Assembly: GCA_046318595.1 (NCBI GenBank)
Contig: JBKCTV010000051.1
Location: 1 to 57,808, forward strand
Direction: 5' to 3'
Source: DAITMV01 sp046318595
GTDB lineage: Bacteria; Pseudomonadota; Gammaproteobacteria; Burkholderiales; Burkholderiaceae_B
DNA length: 57,808 bases
Shown here: one piece after another, positions 16,016 through 26,200 of the stretch
Position numbering within the stretch: the stretch's first letter is position 1
How the letters are laid out: each line of letters opens with the position of its first letter
Translations under genes and position numbers: made by a program
The notes under the pieces: model-generated
What the model saw: only the letters and a program-made list of their open reading frames with translations
Databases searched by the model: none
What the model was told of the DNA's origin: nothing

Positions 16016-17535
16016 ATAGTGTTGTGCCAGAGATTTTAATGGGTCCGGTGTTGCAATACCGTGGGGTCGAAACCACGAGCGGCGAGCGGCAGATTGGTCT
16101 GCTAGTGGTAACGGCCCATGCGGTTTTGGCTCCAACCCTGTCGGCCACCGTAGCGATTTCGCCTGCGACCCGCATGGCCGACATTCCGGCGGCTCATCCT
16201 CTGTATACCGTTTGGCAGTTTCTGTTGACCGTACCAACTAAACAGGCAACGGTAAATTATCAGATTGGCGGGCTATCTTTCGAATTTACCACCCCTCTGG
16301 CCGACGTTCCTCTACGCATGGCGTATGGCTCATGCAATGGCTTTTCGAGCCTGAAGCTGATGAAAGAGGTTGCATACAAAAACGAGCGCTGGACCCATCT
16401 GCGCGGCGAACACCAAAAAGATCCTTATCATCTCCTGCTGCTGGGCGGCGATCAGATATACAGCGATGCCATATGGGATACTATCGAACCGCTGCAGCAC
16501 TGGTCCGAACTGCCGATTGAGGAACGCATCGCCGCCGATTGGACCACAGAGCTCGAAATCCTGTGCGACCGTTATTTCGCCGACCTCTATGTGCAACGCT
16601 GGTCGCAGCCGGAAGTCGCCGCCCTGCTCGCCCGCATTCCGACCATCATGATGTGGGATGACCACGACATCATAGACGGCTGGGGATCTTATCCCGCCGC
16701 TTTGCATAACTGTGCTTACTTCCAAGCGATTTTTCGGCTTGCAACGAAATATTTTCGTTTGCTGCAGCAGCAATTGCGCGCCGATGGACGACACCCATGC
16801 CAGATCGATACCACGAAGGCCCTAAACCTGGGCTTCGAACCACTCGGTGGTGTCGGCATTCTGGCGCTTGATTTGCGCAGCGAACGCCAGCCCGAGCCCA
16901 ACCAGATCGTGTCACCGGCAAGCTGGAACGCGATCTACGGTTGGCTCGACCGTTTAAAACGCAATTACGCCCGGAGCCCAGCGCTGCGCCATCTCATCGT
17001 GATGAGCAGCGTTCCTGTAGCCTACCTTGACTTGAATGGGCTGGAGAAAATACTTAATTTCTTTGATGGTCAACAGTCGCTTGAGGACGACCTGCGCGAT
17101 CATTGGCGCAGCCGTGTTCATCAACAGGAGCGGCTGCGCCTGATTCATCGTTTGCTCGATTTCGCGCATGAGAGCGGTGTCCGAGTCACGATCGTGTCGG
17201 GCGACGTGCATGTGGCGGCGCTCAGCGTCATCGAATCAGGCCGTAAACCGACCCCCGACCGCTCAAACACCATCAATCAACTCATCTCGTCAGGAATCGT
17301 TCACCCCCCGCCGCCATCCATCGTACGTTGGGCGTTACAGCAGTTTTGCATGGCGCCAGATACGATTGACCACAATATTAGGGCGGTCATGATGGACCTG
17401 GCCGGCAAAAACCGCGCTCTGCTGGCCAGTCGCAATTGGCTGGCGCTAGAAGTGGATGATACCGCCCGGATCTGGGCAAAATGGCATATCGAAGGCGAAC
17501 AAGACCCGGCGATCAAGGTCATTCATCCGTGTTAA
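16012..17535 (+). CDS. PhoD-like metallophosphatase
   Basis: The 507-residue protein has the metal-site motifs of the PhoD (alkaline phosphatase D-like) family: YGSCNGFSSLK, LLLGGDQIYSDAIW, MMWDDHDIIDGWGSYP and VTIVSGDVHVAALSV. An N-terminal beta-rich domain covers about residues 1-105. No signal peptide or twin-arginine motif is present, so it is probably cytoplasmic, unlike classical secreted PhoD. It overlaps the lyase gene by ATGA, implying translational coupling. The substrate is unknown; a phosphodiester is likely. Confidence 0.85.
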   Translation: MNSVVPEILMGPVLQYRGVETTSGERQIGLLVVTAHAVLAPTLSATVAISPATRMADIPAAHPLYTVWQFLLTVPTKQATVNYQIGGLSFEFTTPLADVPLRMAYGSCNGFSSLKLMKEVAYKNERWTHLRGEHQKDPYHLLLLGGDQIYSDAIWDTIEPLQHWSELPIEERIAADWTTELEILCDRYFADLYVQRWSQPEVAALLARIPTIMMWDDHDIIDGWGSYPAALHNCAYFQAIFRLATKYFRLLQQQLRADGRHPCQIDTTKALNLGFEPLGGVGILALDLRSERQPEPNQIVSPASWNAIYGWLDRLKRNYARSPALRHLIVMSSVPVAYLDLNGLEKILNFFDGQQSLEDDLRDHWRSRVHQQERLRLIHRLLDFAHESGVRVTIVSGDVHVAALSVIESGRKPTPDRSNTINQLISSGIVHPPPPSIVRWALQQFCMAPDTIDHNIRAVMMDLAGKNRALLASRNWLALEVDDTARIWAKWHIEGEQDPAIKVIHPC

Positions 17536-17610
17536 CTCGACGATTACTATCGTTGATTGGCGATGAATGTAGCTTAGGGTTACTGCCACGATTTGTAAAA
17601 ACGAAGAACA

Positions 17611-19470
17611 ATGAAGACCAAACAAACTTTTAATTTATCTTTGATGCCACGTGTGCGCAGCATCAAAAACTGGTCGCTCGGTGCCAAGCTCTCGATCGCG
17701 ATGCTGCTGATCGTGCTGCCCGCAGTGCTAGGATCGGCTTACTACAATTTGCGTGGCAGTCTGCATAGCGTAAATGAAACCGAGGTTCGCAACCTCGAGC
17801 TGCTTGCCGAAAGCATCGCCTCGCAGCTTCGCCAGACAATCGCCAGCCAGCGCCAGCTGGCGGCCTATGTATCCAGCCAGCCAACGATGCTGAAAGCCTT
17901 GCAAGCCCCCCAAAGCCAAGCCTTTCTAGATGAAGTACGCGGCCAGTTCAACAGTGTCGTGACCACGCACGAAGACGTGGAGCTACTCACCCTGCTCAAT
18001 GAAAGCGGTGATGTCCTGACATCGTCTGACCCCGATCTGATCGGCCGCAACTTCGGCTTCCGTGAGTATTTTCGGGAGGCGGTGCAAGGTCGTTCCTACA
18101 CTACCAACATCATCGTCGGGGCTGTTGGCGGCAACTCCGGCGTTTTTTACTCGTACCCAGTCAAAAACCCGCAAGGCAGCGTCATAGGCGTGATGTCGTT
18201 GAAAGTCCGTGGGTATTCCCTCGGCAATCTGGTCGAAAAAGCCGTGCGCACGACAGACCTGACGCCATATGTGATCGATCACGATGGGGTCATCATTTAT
18301 CACCCCGAGAAGCAGTACCGTTATAAAAGCCTCATGCCGCTCAGCGACGAAACACAGAAAAAAATCGCGCAGGACAAGCGTTTTCGCATCGACCGTGTGC
18401 AGCCATTGAACCAGGCCGAACTGTCTGCGGCAGCGCTGCGGGCCACTTCGATCGGCCATGTCCGCTATTTATCGGCACTCTCGGGCGATCGGGAGATCGC
18501 GGGGTTTGCGCCGGTCGGCAACCATAGCTGGACCGTGATCGTCGCCGAAGACGAAGCGGTATTCAGCACTCCGTTGCAGAAGCTGTTTCGCCGGGTCTGC
18601 ATGAGTATGGCGATCGTGGCACTGGTCGTCATCGTCCTGCTGCTGCTGATTACCCGGATGCTGATGCGTCCGCTCCAGGTGCTGGCGCATGCCGCTCGCT
18701 CGATCGAACGCGGCAATTACGAAACCGTTCACATTCAGGAAACCAGCAGCGCCGACGAAATCGGGTTGCTATCACGGGCTTTCAAAGGCATGCTGAGGGG
18801 CATTCTAGAACGCGAAAAAGTCAAAGACGTTTTCGGCCGGATGGTATCGCCCGAGCTCCGCGAAAAGCTGCTCAAGGGCAATTTGATGCTAGGTGGCGAG
18901 ACGGCTCGGGTCTCGGTACTCTTCTCGGATATACGCGACTTTTCGTCGTTGACCGAAGGGATGACCGCTCAGGAGGTCGTCGTCATGCTCAATGAATACC
19001 TGACAGAAATGAGCATGGCGATTCGCAACTGGGACGGTTATATCAATAACTTCATTGGCGATTCGCTAGTCGTCGTTTTTGGTGCGCCGATCGCCCAACA
19101 AGACATCGAGTCGCGCGCCGTCTTCGCTGCCCTGGAAATGCGTCAACGGCTCGACAGCCTGAACCGCCGCCGCACAGGCCTAGGTCTGGAAGAGCTGCGC
19201 ACTGGAATCGGCATCAGCACCGGTGAAGTGGTCGCCGGACAAATGGGTTCGCTGGACCGTTTCCTGTACACCGTGATCGGCGACGCGGTCAATGTCGCCA
19301 CCAGCCTTGAAGCTTTGACCAAAGATTTTCCGGAGTTTCCTATCCTGGTCAACTCGACCACCCAGCAAAACATCAAGAACATCATGGGAGTAGAAATGCA
19401 GGATCTCGGAGAACAGCCGATCAGAGGCCGCCTGCAGACAGTGCGCGTGTGGGGGATAAGACCCACTTGA
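17611..19470 (+). CDS. Membrane class III nucleotide cyclase homologue (Cache-HAMP-cyclase), active site altered
   Basis: The 619-residue protein has a membrane span near residues 27-47 (LSIAMLLIVLPAVLG), a periplasmic Cache-type sensor to about 325 (NFGFREYFREAVQGRSYTTN), a second span (VALVVIVLLLLITRMLM), a HAMP segment (RPLQVLAHAARSIERGNYET) and a class III cyclase domain from about 430. Both metal Asp residues are present (D440 in LFSDIRDFSS; D484 in NNFIGDSLVVVF). The usual adenine-recognising Lys before FIGD is Asn480, and the transition-state Arg of the VNxAARLE motif is Ser565 (VNVATSLE). It may be inactive, altered in specificity, or a regulatory pseudoenzyme. Confidence 0.85.
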   Translation: MKTKQTFNLSLMPRVRSIKNWSLGAKLSIAMLLIVLPAVLGSAYYNLRGSLHSVNETEVRNLELLAESIASQLRQTIASQRQLAAYVSSQPTMLKALQAPQSQAFLDEVRGQFNSVVTTHEDVELLTLLNESGDVLTSSDPDLIGRNFGFREYFREAVQGRSYTTNIIVGAVGGNSGVFYSYPVKNPQGSVIGVMSLKVRGYSLGNLVEKAVRTTDLTPYVIDHDGVIIYHPEKQYRYKSLMPLSDETQKKIAQDKRFRIDRVQPLNQAELSAAALRATSIGHVRYLSALSGDREIAGFAPVGNHSWTVIVAEDEAVFSTPLQKLFRRVCMSMAIVALVVIVLLLLITRMLMRPLQVLAHAARSIERGNYETVHIQETSSADEIGLLSRAFKGMLRGILEREKVKDVFGRMVSPELREKLLKGNLMLGGETARVSVLFSDIRDFSSLTEGMTAQEVVVMLNEYLTEMSMAIRNWDGYINNFIGDSLVVVFGAPIAQQDIESRAVFAALEMRQRLDSLNRRRTGLGLEELRTGIGISTGEVVAGQMGSLDRFLYTVIGDAVNVATSLEALTKDFPEFPILVNSTTQQNIKNIMGVEMQDLGEQPIRGRLQTVRVWGIRPT

Positions 19471-19494
19471 AATCGCTAAAACAATAGCTTACTG

Positions 19495-19647
19495 ATCAAG
19501 CAAGGCGATTATTTGCTGGCCCTCAAAGGCAACCAAGGCAGCTTGAACGACGATGTTCGGTTATTCCTGAAAAGCGAACCCAACAAAGCCGTATCGACGA
19601 TGGTAAATGACCACAAGGGTTTACGAAAAAAGCCGGTTGGGGGAATG
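19495..19647 (+). pseudogene. ISAs1-family (H-repeat) transposase remnant
   Basis: The plus strand reads IKQGDYLLALKGNQGSLNDD, then VRLFLKSE and VNDHKGLRKK. This matches the GGDYVLALKGNQ segment of ISAs1-family DDE transposases and the DHGR-like region after it. Both sides are lost or out of frame. It lies just after the cyclase gene and shows past insertion followed by decay. Confidence 0.75.
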
Positions 19648-19713
19648 CCACTTTACGTACCTTGCAGAGCAAGTTTTTTTGATGGGACAGCCCTGGCAAA
19701 TCGCGAGTGTGGA

Positions 19714-19732
19714 ACTTTTTTTTAAAAAAAGT
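19714..19732. repeat. A/T-run inverted repeat
   Basis: ACTTTTTTT T AAAAAAAGT is a perfect inverted repeat with nine-base arms, 34 bases before the next gene. It could act as a weak terminator, a curved-DNA element, or be chance in a low-complexity stretch. Confidence 0.35.
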
Positions 19733-19766
19733 CTACTAAGACTTAAGAGTCAAAAAAGGAGCCATC

Positions 19767-20252
19767 ATGTCTGAAATAGATTCGTCGCTTTTCTTAAAAT
19801 CTGCTGGCTCGATCGCTATTCCGTCCATCGAGGCCACCGATGTATTTTTAGCCATCAAAAACAGCGCGCCGATATCGGTCACCACAGAAACCAAAGATGA
19901 GCTAGCCTTTCGGTATAGATCGGTCGACTTCGTGGCGAATATCGATGAATTCGGCGAAAAAGGCAACCAGACCCGCAGTGTGTTTTTTTGTGCGGAGGTT
20001 TGCAAGCCGGATAGCCCGAAAATCGTTCAGGCCATGGTGGGAATGATGCGTGCCAATTACATCATGATGCGTTTTGGCGAGATGCCGATCTTTTTTTCGC
20101 TGAAGGATGCTGCTGATTCGCCCGAGGGCGTGTTTTGTTTATCGATCAAAATCGCACTGGATCGAACCGCCGACTTCGAATGGTCAAAGACCATAGAGGA
20201 ACTGGAGCAGCAGATCATCGGCTTTCGTGATGTTCAGCATCAGCCTGACTGA
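19767..20252 (+). CDS. Hypothetical protein, no recognised family
   Basis: I do not recognise this 161-residue protein. It has no signal peptide or membrane span. It looks like a single soluble alpha/beta domain, acidic overall, with segments SVDFVANIDEFGEKGNQTRS, VMVGMM-like hydrophobic helix AMVGMMRANYIMMRFGEM and a C-terminal helix EWSKTIEELEQQIIGF. AAAGGAGCC lies before the ATG, supporting a real gene. It stands between an ISAs1 remnant and dcd (convergent, three bases apart). Confidence 0.65.
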   Translation: MSEIDSSLFLKSAGSIAIPSIEATDVFLAIKNSAPISVTTETKDELAFRYRSVDFVANIDEFGEKGNQTRSVFFCAEVCKPDSPKIVQAMVGMMRANYIMMRFGEMPIFFSLKDAADSPEGVFCLSIKIALDRTADFEWSKTIEELEQQIIGFRDVQHQPD

Positions 20253-20255
20253 CAC

Positions 20256-20825
20256 TCAGGTTTTTGGCAAAGTCACGCCGATCTGTCCCTGATATTTCCC
20301 GCCGCGGTCCCGGTAGGACGTCTGGCAAACTTCGTCGCTTTCGAAGAAAAGCACCTGCGCACAGCCCTCCCCGGCGTAAATCTTGGCTGGCAGCGGCGTG
20401 GTATTGGAAAATTCCAGCGTTACATAGCCCTCCCACTCGGGCTCGAACGGCGTGACATTGACGATTATTCCACAGCGCGCATACGTGCTTTTCCCCAGAC
20501 AAATCGTCAACACGCTGCGCGGAATGCGAAAATACTCGACAGTGCGCGCCAATGCAAACGAATTCGGCGGAATTATGCAGACCTCACCTTTGAAGTCGAC
20601 AAAACTTTTTTCGTCGAAATTTTTCGGATCGACGATCGTGCTGTTGATGTTCGTGAAAATCTTGAATTCGTTGGCGCAACGGATATCGTAACCATAGCTA
20701 GAGGTGCCATAACTGACGATGCGTTGACCACTTTCTGACTCCCGGACCTGGCCGGGCTCGAAAGGTTCAATCATGCGGGTTTGTTCGGCCATTTGGCGGA
20801 TCCAGCGGTCCGATTTGATCGTCAT
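20256..20825 (-). CDS. dcd: dCTP deaminase
   Basis: This enzyme deaminates dCTP to dUTP for thymidylate synthesis. The 189-residue protein has the family motifs TSSYGYDIRCANEF, VDFKGEVCIIPPNSFALART, GKSTYARCGIIVNVTPFEPE and the catalytic Glu in GYVTLEFSNTTPLP, ending RGGKYQGQIGVTLPKT. The length is as usual. It follows apbC after 14 bases in the same direction, so the two may be cotranscribed. Confidence 0.96.
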   Translation of the reverse strand: MTIKSDRWIRQMAEQTRMIEPFEPGQVRESESGQRIVSYGTSSYGYDIRCANEFKIFTNINSTIVDPKNFDEKSFVDFKGEVCIIPPNSFALARTVEYFRIPRSVLTICLGKSTYARCGIIVNVTPFEPEWEGYVTLEFSNTTPLPAKIYAGEGCAQVLFFESDEVCQTSYRDRGGKYQGQIGVTLPKT

Positions 20826-20839
20826 AACGAGCTTTTAGG

Positions 20840-21928
20840 TTAAGGGTTCGGTTGCACGACGATGGCTGGAAACTTCGCGCTCATGTCGCGGCCGAGGCCT
20901 GCGATTCTAACGCCAAGCCGCCGTGCCATCGCGCGGTAGTGGCCGGCCAGGGTGCCGTCCGGGTCGGCTACAACCGTCGGTCGACCGGCATCGGCATGTT
21001 CGCGAATGCGCAGGTCGAGCGGCAGGCTGCCCAACAGCTCGACAGCATGATCGCGTGCCAGGCTTGCACCGCCGCCAGTTCCAAAAATGGCTTCGGCGTG
21101 ACCACAATTCGAGCATACATGCAGCGCCATATTTTCGACGACCCCGAGAATTTCCACCCCGATTTTTTCGAACATTTTCAATCCTTTGCGCGCATCTATC
21201 AAAGCCAGGTCTTGAGGCGTCGTCACGAGCACAGCCCCAGTCAGCGGTACTTTTTGCCCCAATGTCAGCTGAATGTCACCCGTCCCTGGCGGTAGATCGA
21301 CGAATAGATAATCGAGATCTTGCCAGTTCGTTTGACGCAGCAGCTGTTCGAGCGCACCACTCACCATCGGCCCACGCCAGATGGTTGGCGCGTCGGCTTC
21401 GATCAAAAAACCGATCGACATCACCTGCAAACCATGGGCAATCAGAGGCCGCATGGTTTTATCATCCAACGACTCCGGTTTGCCGCCAACGCCGAGTAAG
21501 GTCGGCTGCGACGGACCGTAAATATCAGCATCCAGAACACCGACCCGGGCTCCTTCTGCGGCCAGCGCCAAAGCCAGGTTGGCCGTGGTCGTGCTTTTGC
21601 CGACACCGCCTTTGCCCGACGCCACGGCAATGATATTTTTGACGTTCGGCAAGGGTTTCAAGCCCCTTTGTACAGTGTGCGCGACGATTCCCGGCTGAAC
21701 GTCGATTTCGAGGCCGGTCACCCCGGGGGCCGTGCTCAAACGCGCGCGCACCAGCTCAACCAAGCGACTGGCGTGTTCGCGGTCGGGATAGCCCATCTGT
21801 AAATCGACTATGACACGCGAGCCAGCAATGCGCAGGCCTTTGATTTGCCGGGAAGCCAACAAACTTTTTTGCTGTACGGGATCGATCAGCTCCTCAAGCA
21901 GAGGCCGTATCTGCTCGAGATCGATCAT
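20840..21928 (-). CDS. apbC: Mrp/ApbC iron-sulfur cluster carrier ATPase
   Basis: ApbC binds and transfers Fe-S clusters. The 362-residue protein has an N-terminal MIP18-like domain (about residues 1-80), then a P-loop domain with VASGKGGVGKSTTTANLAL, the switch region VGVLDADIYGPSQPTLLG and the FVDLPPGTGDIQLTLGQKV motif. The cluster-binding CxxC is in MALHVCSNCGHAEAIFG. The ATG at 21928 is the family's usual start. Its role would serve SdhB and other Fe-S proteins. Confidence 0.94.
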   Translation of the reverse strand: MIDLEQIRPLLEELIDPVQQKSLLASRQIKGLRIAGSRVIVDLQMGYPDREHASRLVELVRARLSTAPGVTGLEIDVQPGIVAHTVQRGLKPLPNVKNIIAVASGKGGVGKSTTTANLALALAAEGARVGVLDADIYGPSQPTLLGVGGKPESLDDKTMRPLIAHGLQVMSIGFLIEADAPTIWRGPMVSGALEQLLRQTNWQDLDYLFVDLPPGTGDIQLTLGQKVPLTGAVLVTTPQDLALIDARKGLKMFEKIGVEILGVVENMALHVCSNCGHAEAIFGTGGGASLARDHAVELLGSLPLDLRIREHADAGRPTVVADPDGTLAGHYRAMARRLGVRIAGLGRDMSAKFPAIVVQPNP

Positions 21929-22081
21929 GCGACTGACCGGCAGGCAAATGCTTGATGAGCATGCGCGCCTCTGCGTTTTAAAAACACAACACGCATGATC
22001 TATTCCTTATAAAAACATACAACCGTGACGCGAAGCATTAATATTCCTGGCTGCCGCAATTTTAAATCACATTCGTCTTTT

Positions 22082-23272
22082 ATGAAAACGCCCTCGATGT
22101 TTCATAAGCATTCGTTCGCCATCATTCGTCTGATCGGGCCGCTGCTGCTTCTGCCTGCCTTGCTGTCGTGCGGTAAACGTCCGCCGGAGTCGGCCGGTGG
22201 GCCGAGGGGAAAGATGCATCCCGCACAGGTTTCCATCGTGGAGGTCAAGCCCGCCACGATCGACGTGACTTATGACTACGCGGCGCAGATCGCCGGTTTC
22301 AAAGATGTCGAAATCCGTGCCCGCGTCACGGGCATTTTGCAAAAGCGTTTGTACCAGGAAGGCGGCCCGGTCAAGTCTGGCCAGTCGCTTTTTCAGATAG
22401 ACGCCGCGCCTTTCCAAACTGTACTCGCGCGCGCGCAGGCAAATCTGGCGTCGGCCGAGGCACGTGCAGCACAAGCCGAGCGTAATTTGAAACGCGTCCA
22501 GCCGTTGCAGGAAACACGCGCTGTCAGCCAACGCGAAATCGACGACGCGGCCTCGCTGCAGCAGGTTGCAGCCGCAGAAGTGCGGGCCGCCCGGACACAA
22601 GTCAACGAAGCCCAGCTCAACCTGCGTTATACCCGGGTCGAAAGCCCGGTGACCGGTATCGCCGGTCGTAGCCTGAAATCCGAAGGTTCGCTCGTATCCG
22701 GCCCCGATGTCTTATTGACGACCGTTTCGCAGGTGGATCGGGTTTATGTGATTTTCGGCATTCCCGACAGCGACCAGCTCGCGATTCGCAAAGGGATCGA
22801 TACAGGGCGGCTGGTGTTGCCGGCCGACAAAAAGCTGATCGTCAACCTGAAGCTCGGCGACGGCAGCACCTATGGTAAAACCGGCAAGGTCGATTTTTCC
22901 GATATCCGCATCAACACGTTGACGGGTACTGTCGAGGCCCGTGCCGACCTGCCTAATCCTGATATGCTGTTGCGCCCCGGCCAATTCGCGCGGGTCGAGC
23001 TTTCGGGCGCACAACGTCCCGCTGCGATCGTTGTGCCGCAACGCGCCGTGCTCGAAGGCCCGAAAGGTAAGTTCGTCTATACCGTGAACACCAAAAGCGC
23101 CGCCGAGCCGCGACCTGTCAAGGTGGGCGCTTGGCAGCGGGAAAGCTGGGTCATCGAGGAAGGACTCCATGCCGGCGATCGGGTCATCGTCGACGGCGTC
23201 ATGAAAATCGGTCCGGGCGCGCCGGTCAAGGTCGTCCCCGCAGCAGCTGCGCCTGCCGCCCCTGCTCCTTAA
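22082..23272 (+). CDS. RND efflux periplasmic adaptor (AcrA/MexA family)
   Basis: The protein is a membrane-fusion adaptor linking an RND pump to an outer-membrane channel. A lipoprotein signal is seen in LLLLPALLSCGK, so Cys is probably lipidated. Then come a barrel-sandwich hybrid region (VEIRARVTGILQKRLYQEGG), a coiled-coil hairpin (about residues 100-165, Ala/Arg rich) and beta-barrel domains. The start is ATG at 22082 or 22097; the open frame beginning with GTG at 22025 is longer than needed. It heads a three-gene efflux operon with no repressor gene beside it. Confidence 0.92.
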   Translation: MKTPSMFHKHSFAIIRLIGPLLLLPALLSCGKRPPESAGGPRGKMHPAQVSIVEVKPATIDVTYDYAAQIAGFKDVEIRARVTGILQKRLYQEGGPVKSGQSLFQIDAAPFQTVLARAQANLASAEARAAQAERNLKRVQPLQETRAVSQREIDDAASLQQVAAAEVRAARTQVNEAQLNLRYTRVESPVTGIAGRSLKSEGSLVSGPDVLLTTVSQVDRVYVIFGIPDSDQLAIRKGIDTGRLVLPADKKLIVNLKLGDGSTYGKTGKVDFSDIRINTLTGTVEARADLPNPDMLLRPGQFARVELSGAQRPAAIVVPQRAVLEGPKGKFVYTVNTKSAAEPRPVKVGAWQRESWVIEEGLHAGDRVIVDGVMKIGPGAPVKVVPAAAAPAAPAP

Positions 23273-23291
23273 AATAAAAACGGTCGTCGCC

Positions 23292-26200
23292 ATGTTTTCC
23301 AAATTTTTTATCGATCGGCCGATTTTTGCTGCGGTGCTGTCGATTTTCATAATGCTTGCTGGTCTGGCCTCAATGCGCAGCCTGCCTATTGCCCAGTATC
23401 CCGAGATTGCCCCACCGGTCGTTCAGGTCAGGGCTTTCTACCCTGGGGCATCCGCCGAGGTAATCGAGCAAACCGTCGCCTCACCCCTCGAAAACGCTAT
23501 CAACGGCGTGGAACACATGCTTTACATGAGTTCCACGTCGGCGTCGAACGGCGCAGTCGAGATCCAGGTCACTTTCGATATCGGCACCGATGTCGATAAA
23601 GCCGCTTTGAACGTCAATAACCGCGTCAAGCAGGCCGACGCACGCCTGCCGCAAGAAGTCCGCCGGCAAGGCGTAACCGTTGAAAAAGGCTCGTCGGCAT
23701 TCCTGCAGGTGCTTGCTTTTTTCTCGCCGGACGGTCGTTACGACGATTTTTACATCAGCAACTACGTTACTTTGAATGTGCTCGATCGTCTCAAACGAAT
23801 TCCTGGCACGACCAACGTACAGATATTCGGTGCCAAAGATTATGCGATGCGCATTTGGCTCAATCCCGAAAAGCTCGCTCAGCTCAAGCTAAGTACGAGC
23901 GATATCGCCCGCGTCATCAACGAACAGAACGCCCAGTTCGCTGCCGGTAAGGTCGGGCAAAATCCGAACGAGGCAAAGCAGGAGCTGGTGTATACGATCA
24001 CAGCCAAAGGCCGCCTGTCCGAGGTGCACGAGTTCGAGAACATCATCGTGCGCATCAACCCGGACGGTTCCGCGCTGCACCTGCGCGATGTCGCGCGTGT
24101 CGAGTTGGGCGCCAAAGATTACGAATTCATCGGCCGCGTCAACGGCAAGCCAGCCACGCTCGTCGGTATTTTTCTGCAGCCCGGTGCCAATGCACTATCG
24201 GTCGCCGATGAAGTCAAAGACACGCTTACCGAATTAAAAGCCAAGTTCCCCGATGGCATTCAGTATGCCGCGCCTTACGACACAACGCGTTTCGTCAGTG
24301 TCTCGATCCGTGAGGTCGTCAAAACATTGGCGGAAGCCATGGTGCTGGTATTTATCGTCGTTTTCGTGTTTCTGCAGAACTGGCGCGCCACGCTGATTCC
24401 GACGCTGGCTGTACCGGTTTCGCTGATCGGCACCTTCGCCGGCCTATACATGCTCGGGTATTCGATCAATACATTGACCCTGTTCGGCATGGTGCTCGCG
24501 ATTGGTATAGTCGTCGACGATGCCATAGTGGTACTGGAAAACGTCGAGCGCATCATGCGCGAAAGCCATTTGTCGTCGCGCGAAGCCGCCATCCAAGCAA
24601 TGCGCGAGGTGACCGGCCCAGTGGTCGCGATCGTACTGGTGCTTTGTGCGGTGTTCGTGCCTATCGCTTTCCTTGGCGGTTTGAGTGGCGAGTTGTATCG
24701 TCAGTTCGCGATTACCATCGCGATCGCCGTGATCATTTCGGGTATCGTGGCGCTGACCCTGACGCCGGCCCTGTGCGTACTAATCCTGAAGCATGCCGAA
24801 CATGCGCCAAATCGATTTTTCGCAAAATTCAACGCTGGTTTTGAAAAAGTCACCGACCATTATGTAGGTGGCGTTTCCTGGATGATTAAACGCTCGGGGA
24901 TTGCCGCTATCTTATTCATCCTTATGGTCATCGTGACTGCCGGCTTGTTCAAAATTACACCGGGTTCCCTGGTGCCGGACGAAGACCAGGGTTATTACAT
25001 CGGGGCGGTGATCCTACCCGATGGGGCGACGCTGCAGCGCACCGATCAAATCGTCAATCAGGTACTGGATCAGATCAAGGCCAACCCCGCCAACGAATAC
25101 TCGATTGCGTTTACTGGCTTCGACTTTCTGGGCGGCAGCTACCGCAACAATGCAGCGACCATTTTCGTGACGCAAAAACACTGGGACGAGCGTAAAGTCA
25201 GCACCAAGGCGCTCGTGGGTGAATTGTTCGGCCGCACGATGGGCATCAAGGAAGCGCTCGTGCTGGCGTTCAACCCGCCGCCGATTTTCGGTCTGGGCAC
25301 TGCCGGTGGCTTCGAGTTTTATATTCAAAACCGGGGGGAAGGCGGTCCGCAAAAAACCGCTGAGGTCATGCAGGCCTTTCTGGCGAAGGCCAACACCGAT
25401 CGCGAACTGGCGGGTGTACAAACGTTGTGGCGCGCTGGCGTTCCGCAGCTATCTGTCAACGTCAACCGCGAAAAAGCCAAGTCTTTGGGCGTGCCGATTG
25501 ATGAAGTGTTCAATACCCTGTCGGCGACACTTGGTACCTACTATGTGAACGACTTTAACAAATACGGCCGCACCTGGCAGGTTTTGATGTCAGCGGATAA
25601 AGGTTTCCGGATGAAACCCGAGGATATAGGCGCAATTTATGTGCGCTCTGACCGCGGTGCGATGGTGCCGATTCAGGCGCTCGCTGACATCAAGTACGCT
25701 GCCGGCCCTGATACCTTGAACCGCTTCAATAATTTGCCCGCAGTCAAGCTACTCGGCCAAGGAGCGCCGGGCGTCAGCACCGGGCAGGCGATCGCCGCGG
25801 TCGAGCGGATCGCCCAGGAAGTCTTACCGGCGGACTTTAGTTATGACTGGGGCGGCGCATCGTTTCAGGAGAAAAAATCGTCTGGCACCTCCGGCATAGC
25901 GCTTGGCCTGGGCGTGTTGATGGTTTTCCTGATTCTCGCCGCGCAGTACGAACGCTGGTCGCTGCCCCTGTCGGTTTTGCTCGCTCTGCCGTTTGGCACG
26001 TTCGGTGCCTTGGCCGCCGTCTGGATTCGTGGTTTGACGAATGATGTCTATTTTCAGATCGGCCTGGTAACCTTGCTCGGTTTGGCGGCAAAAAATGCGA
26101 TTCTGATCGTCGAATACGCCACGCTCAAGCGGCAGGAAGGCAGGTCTAGTTTACAAGCCGCCACCGAGGCTGCCCGGCTGCGGTTCCGGCCGATTTTGAT

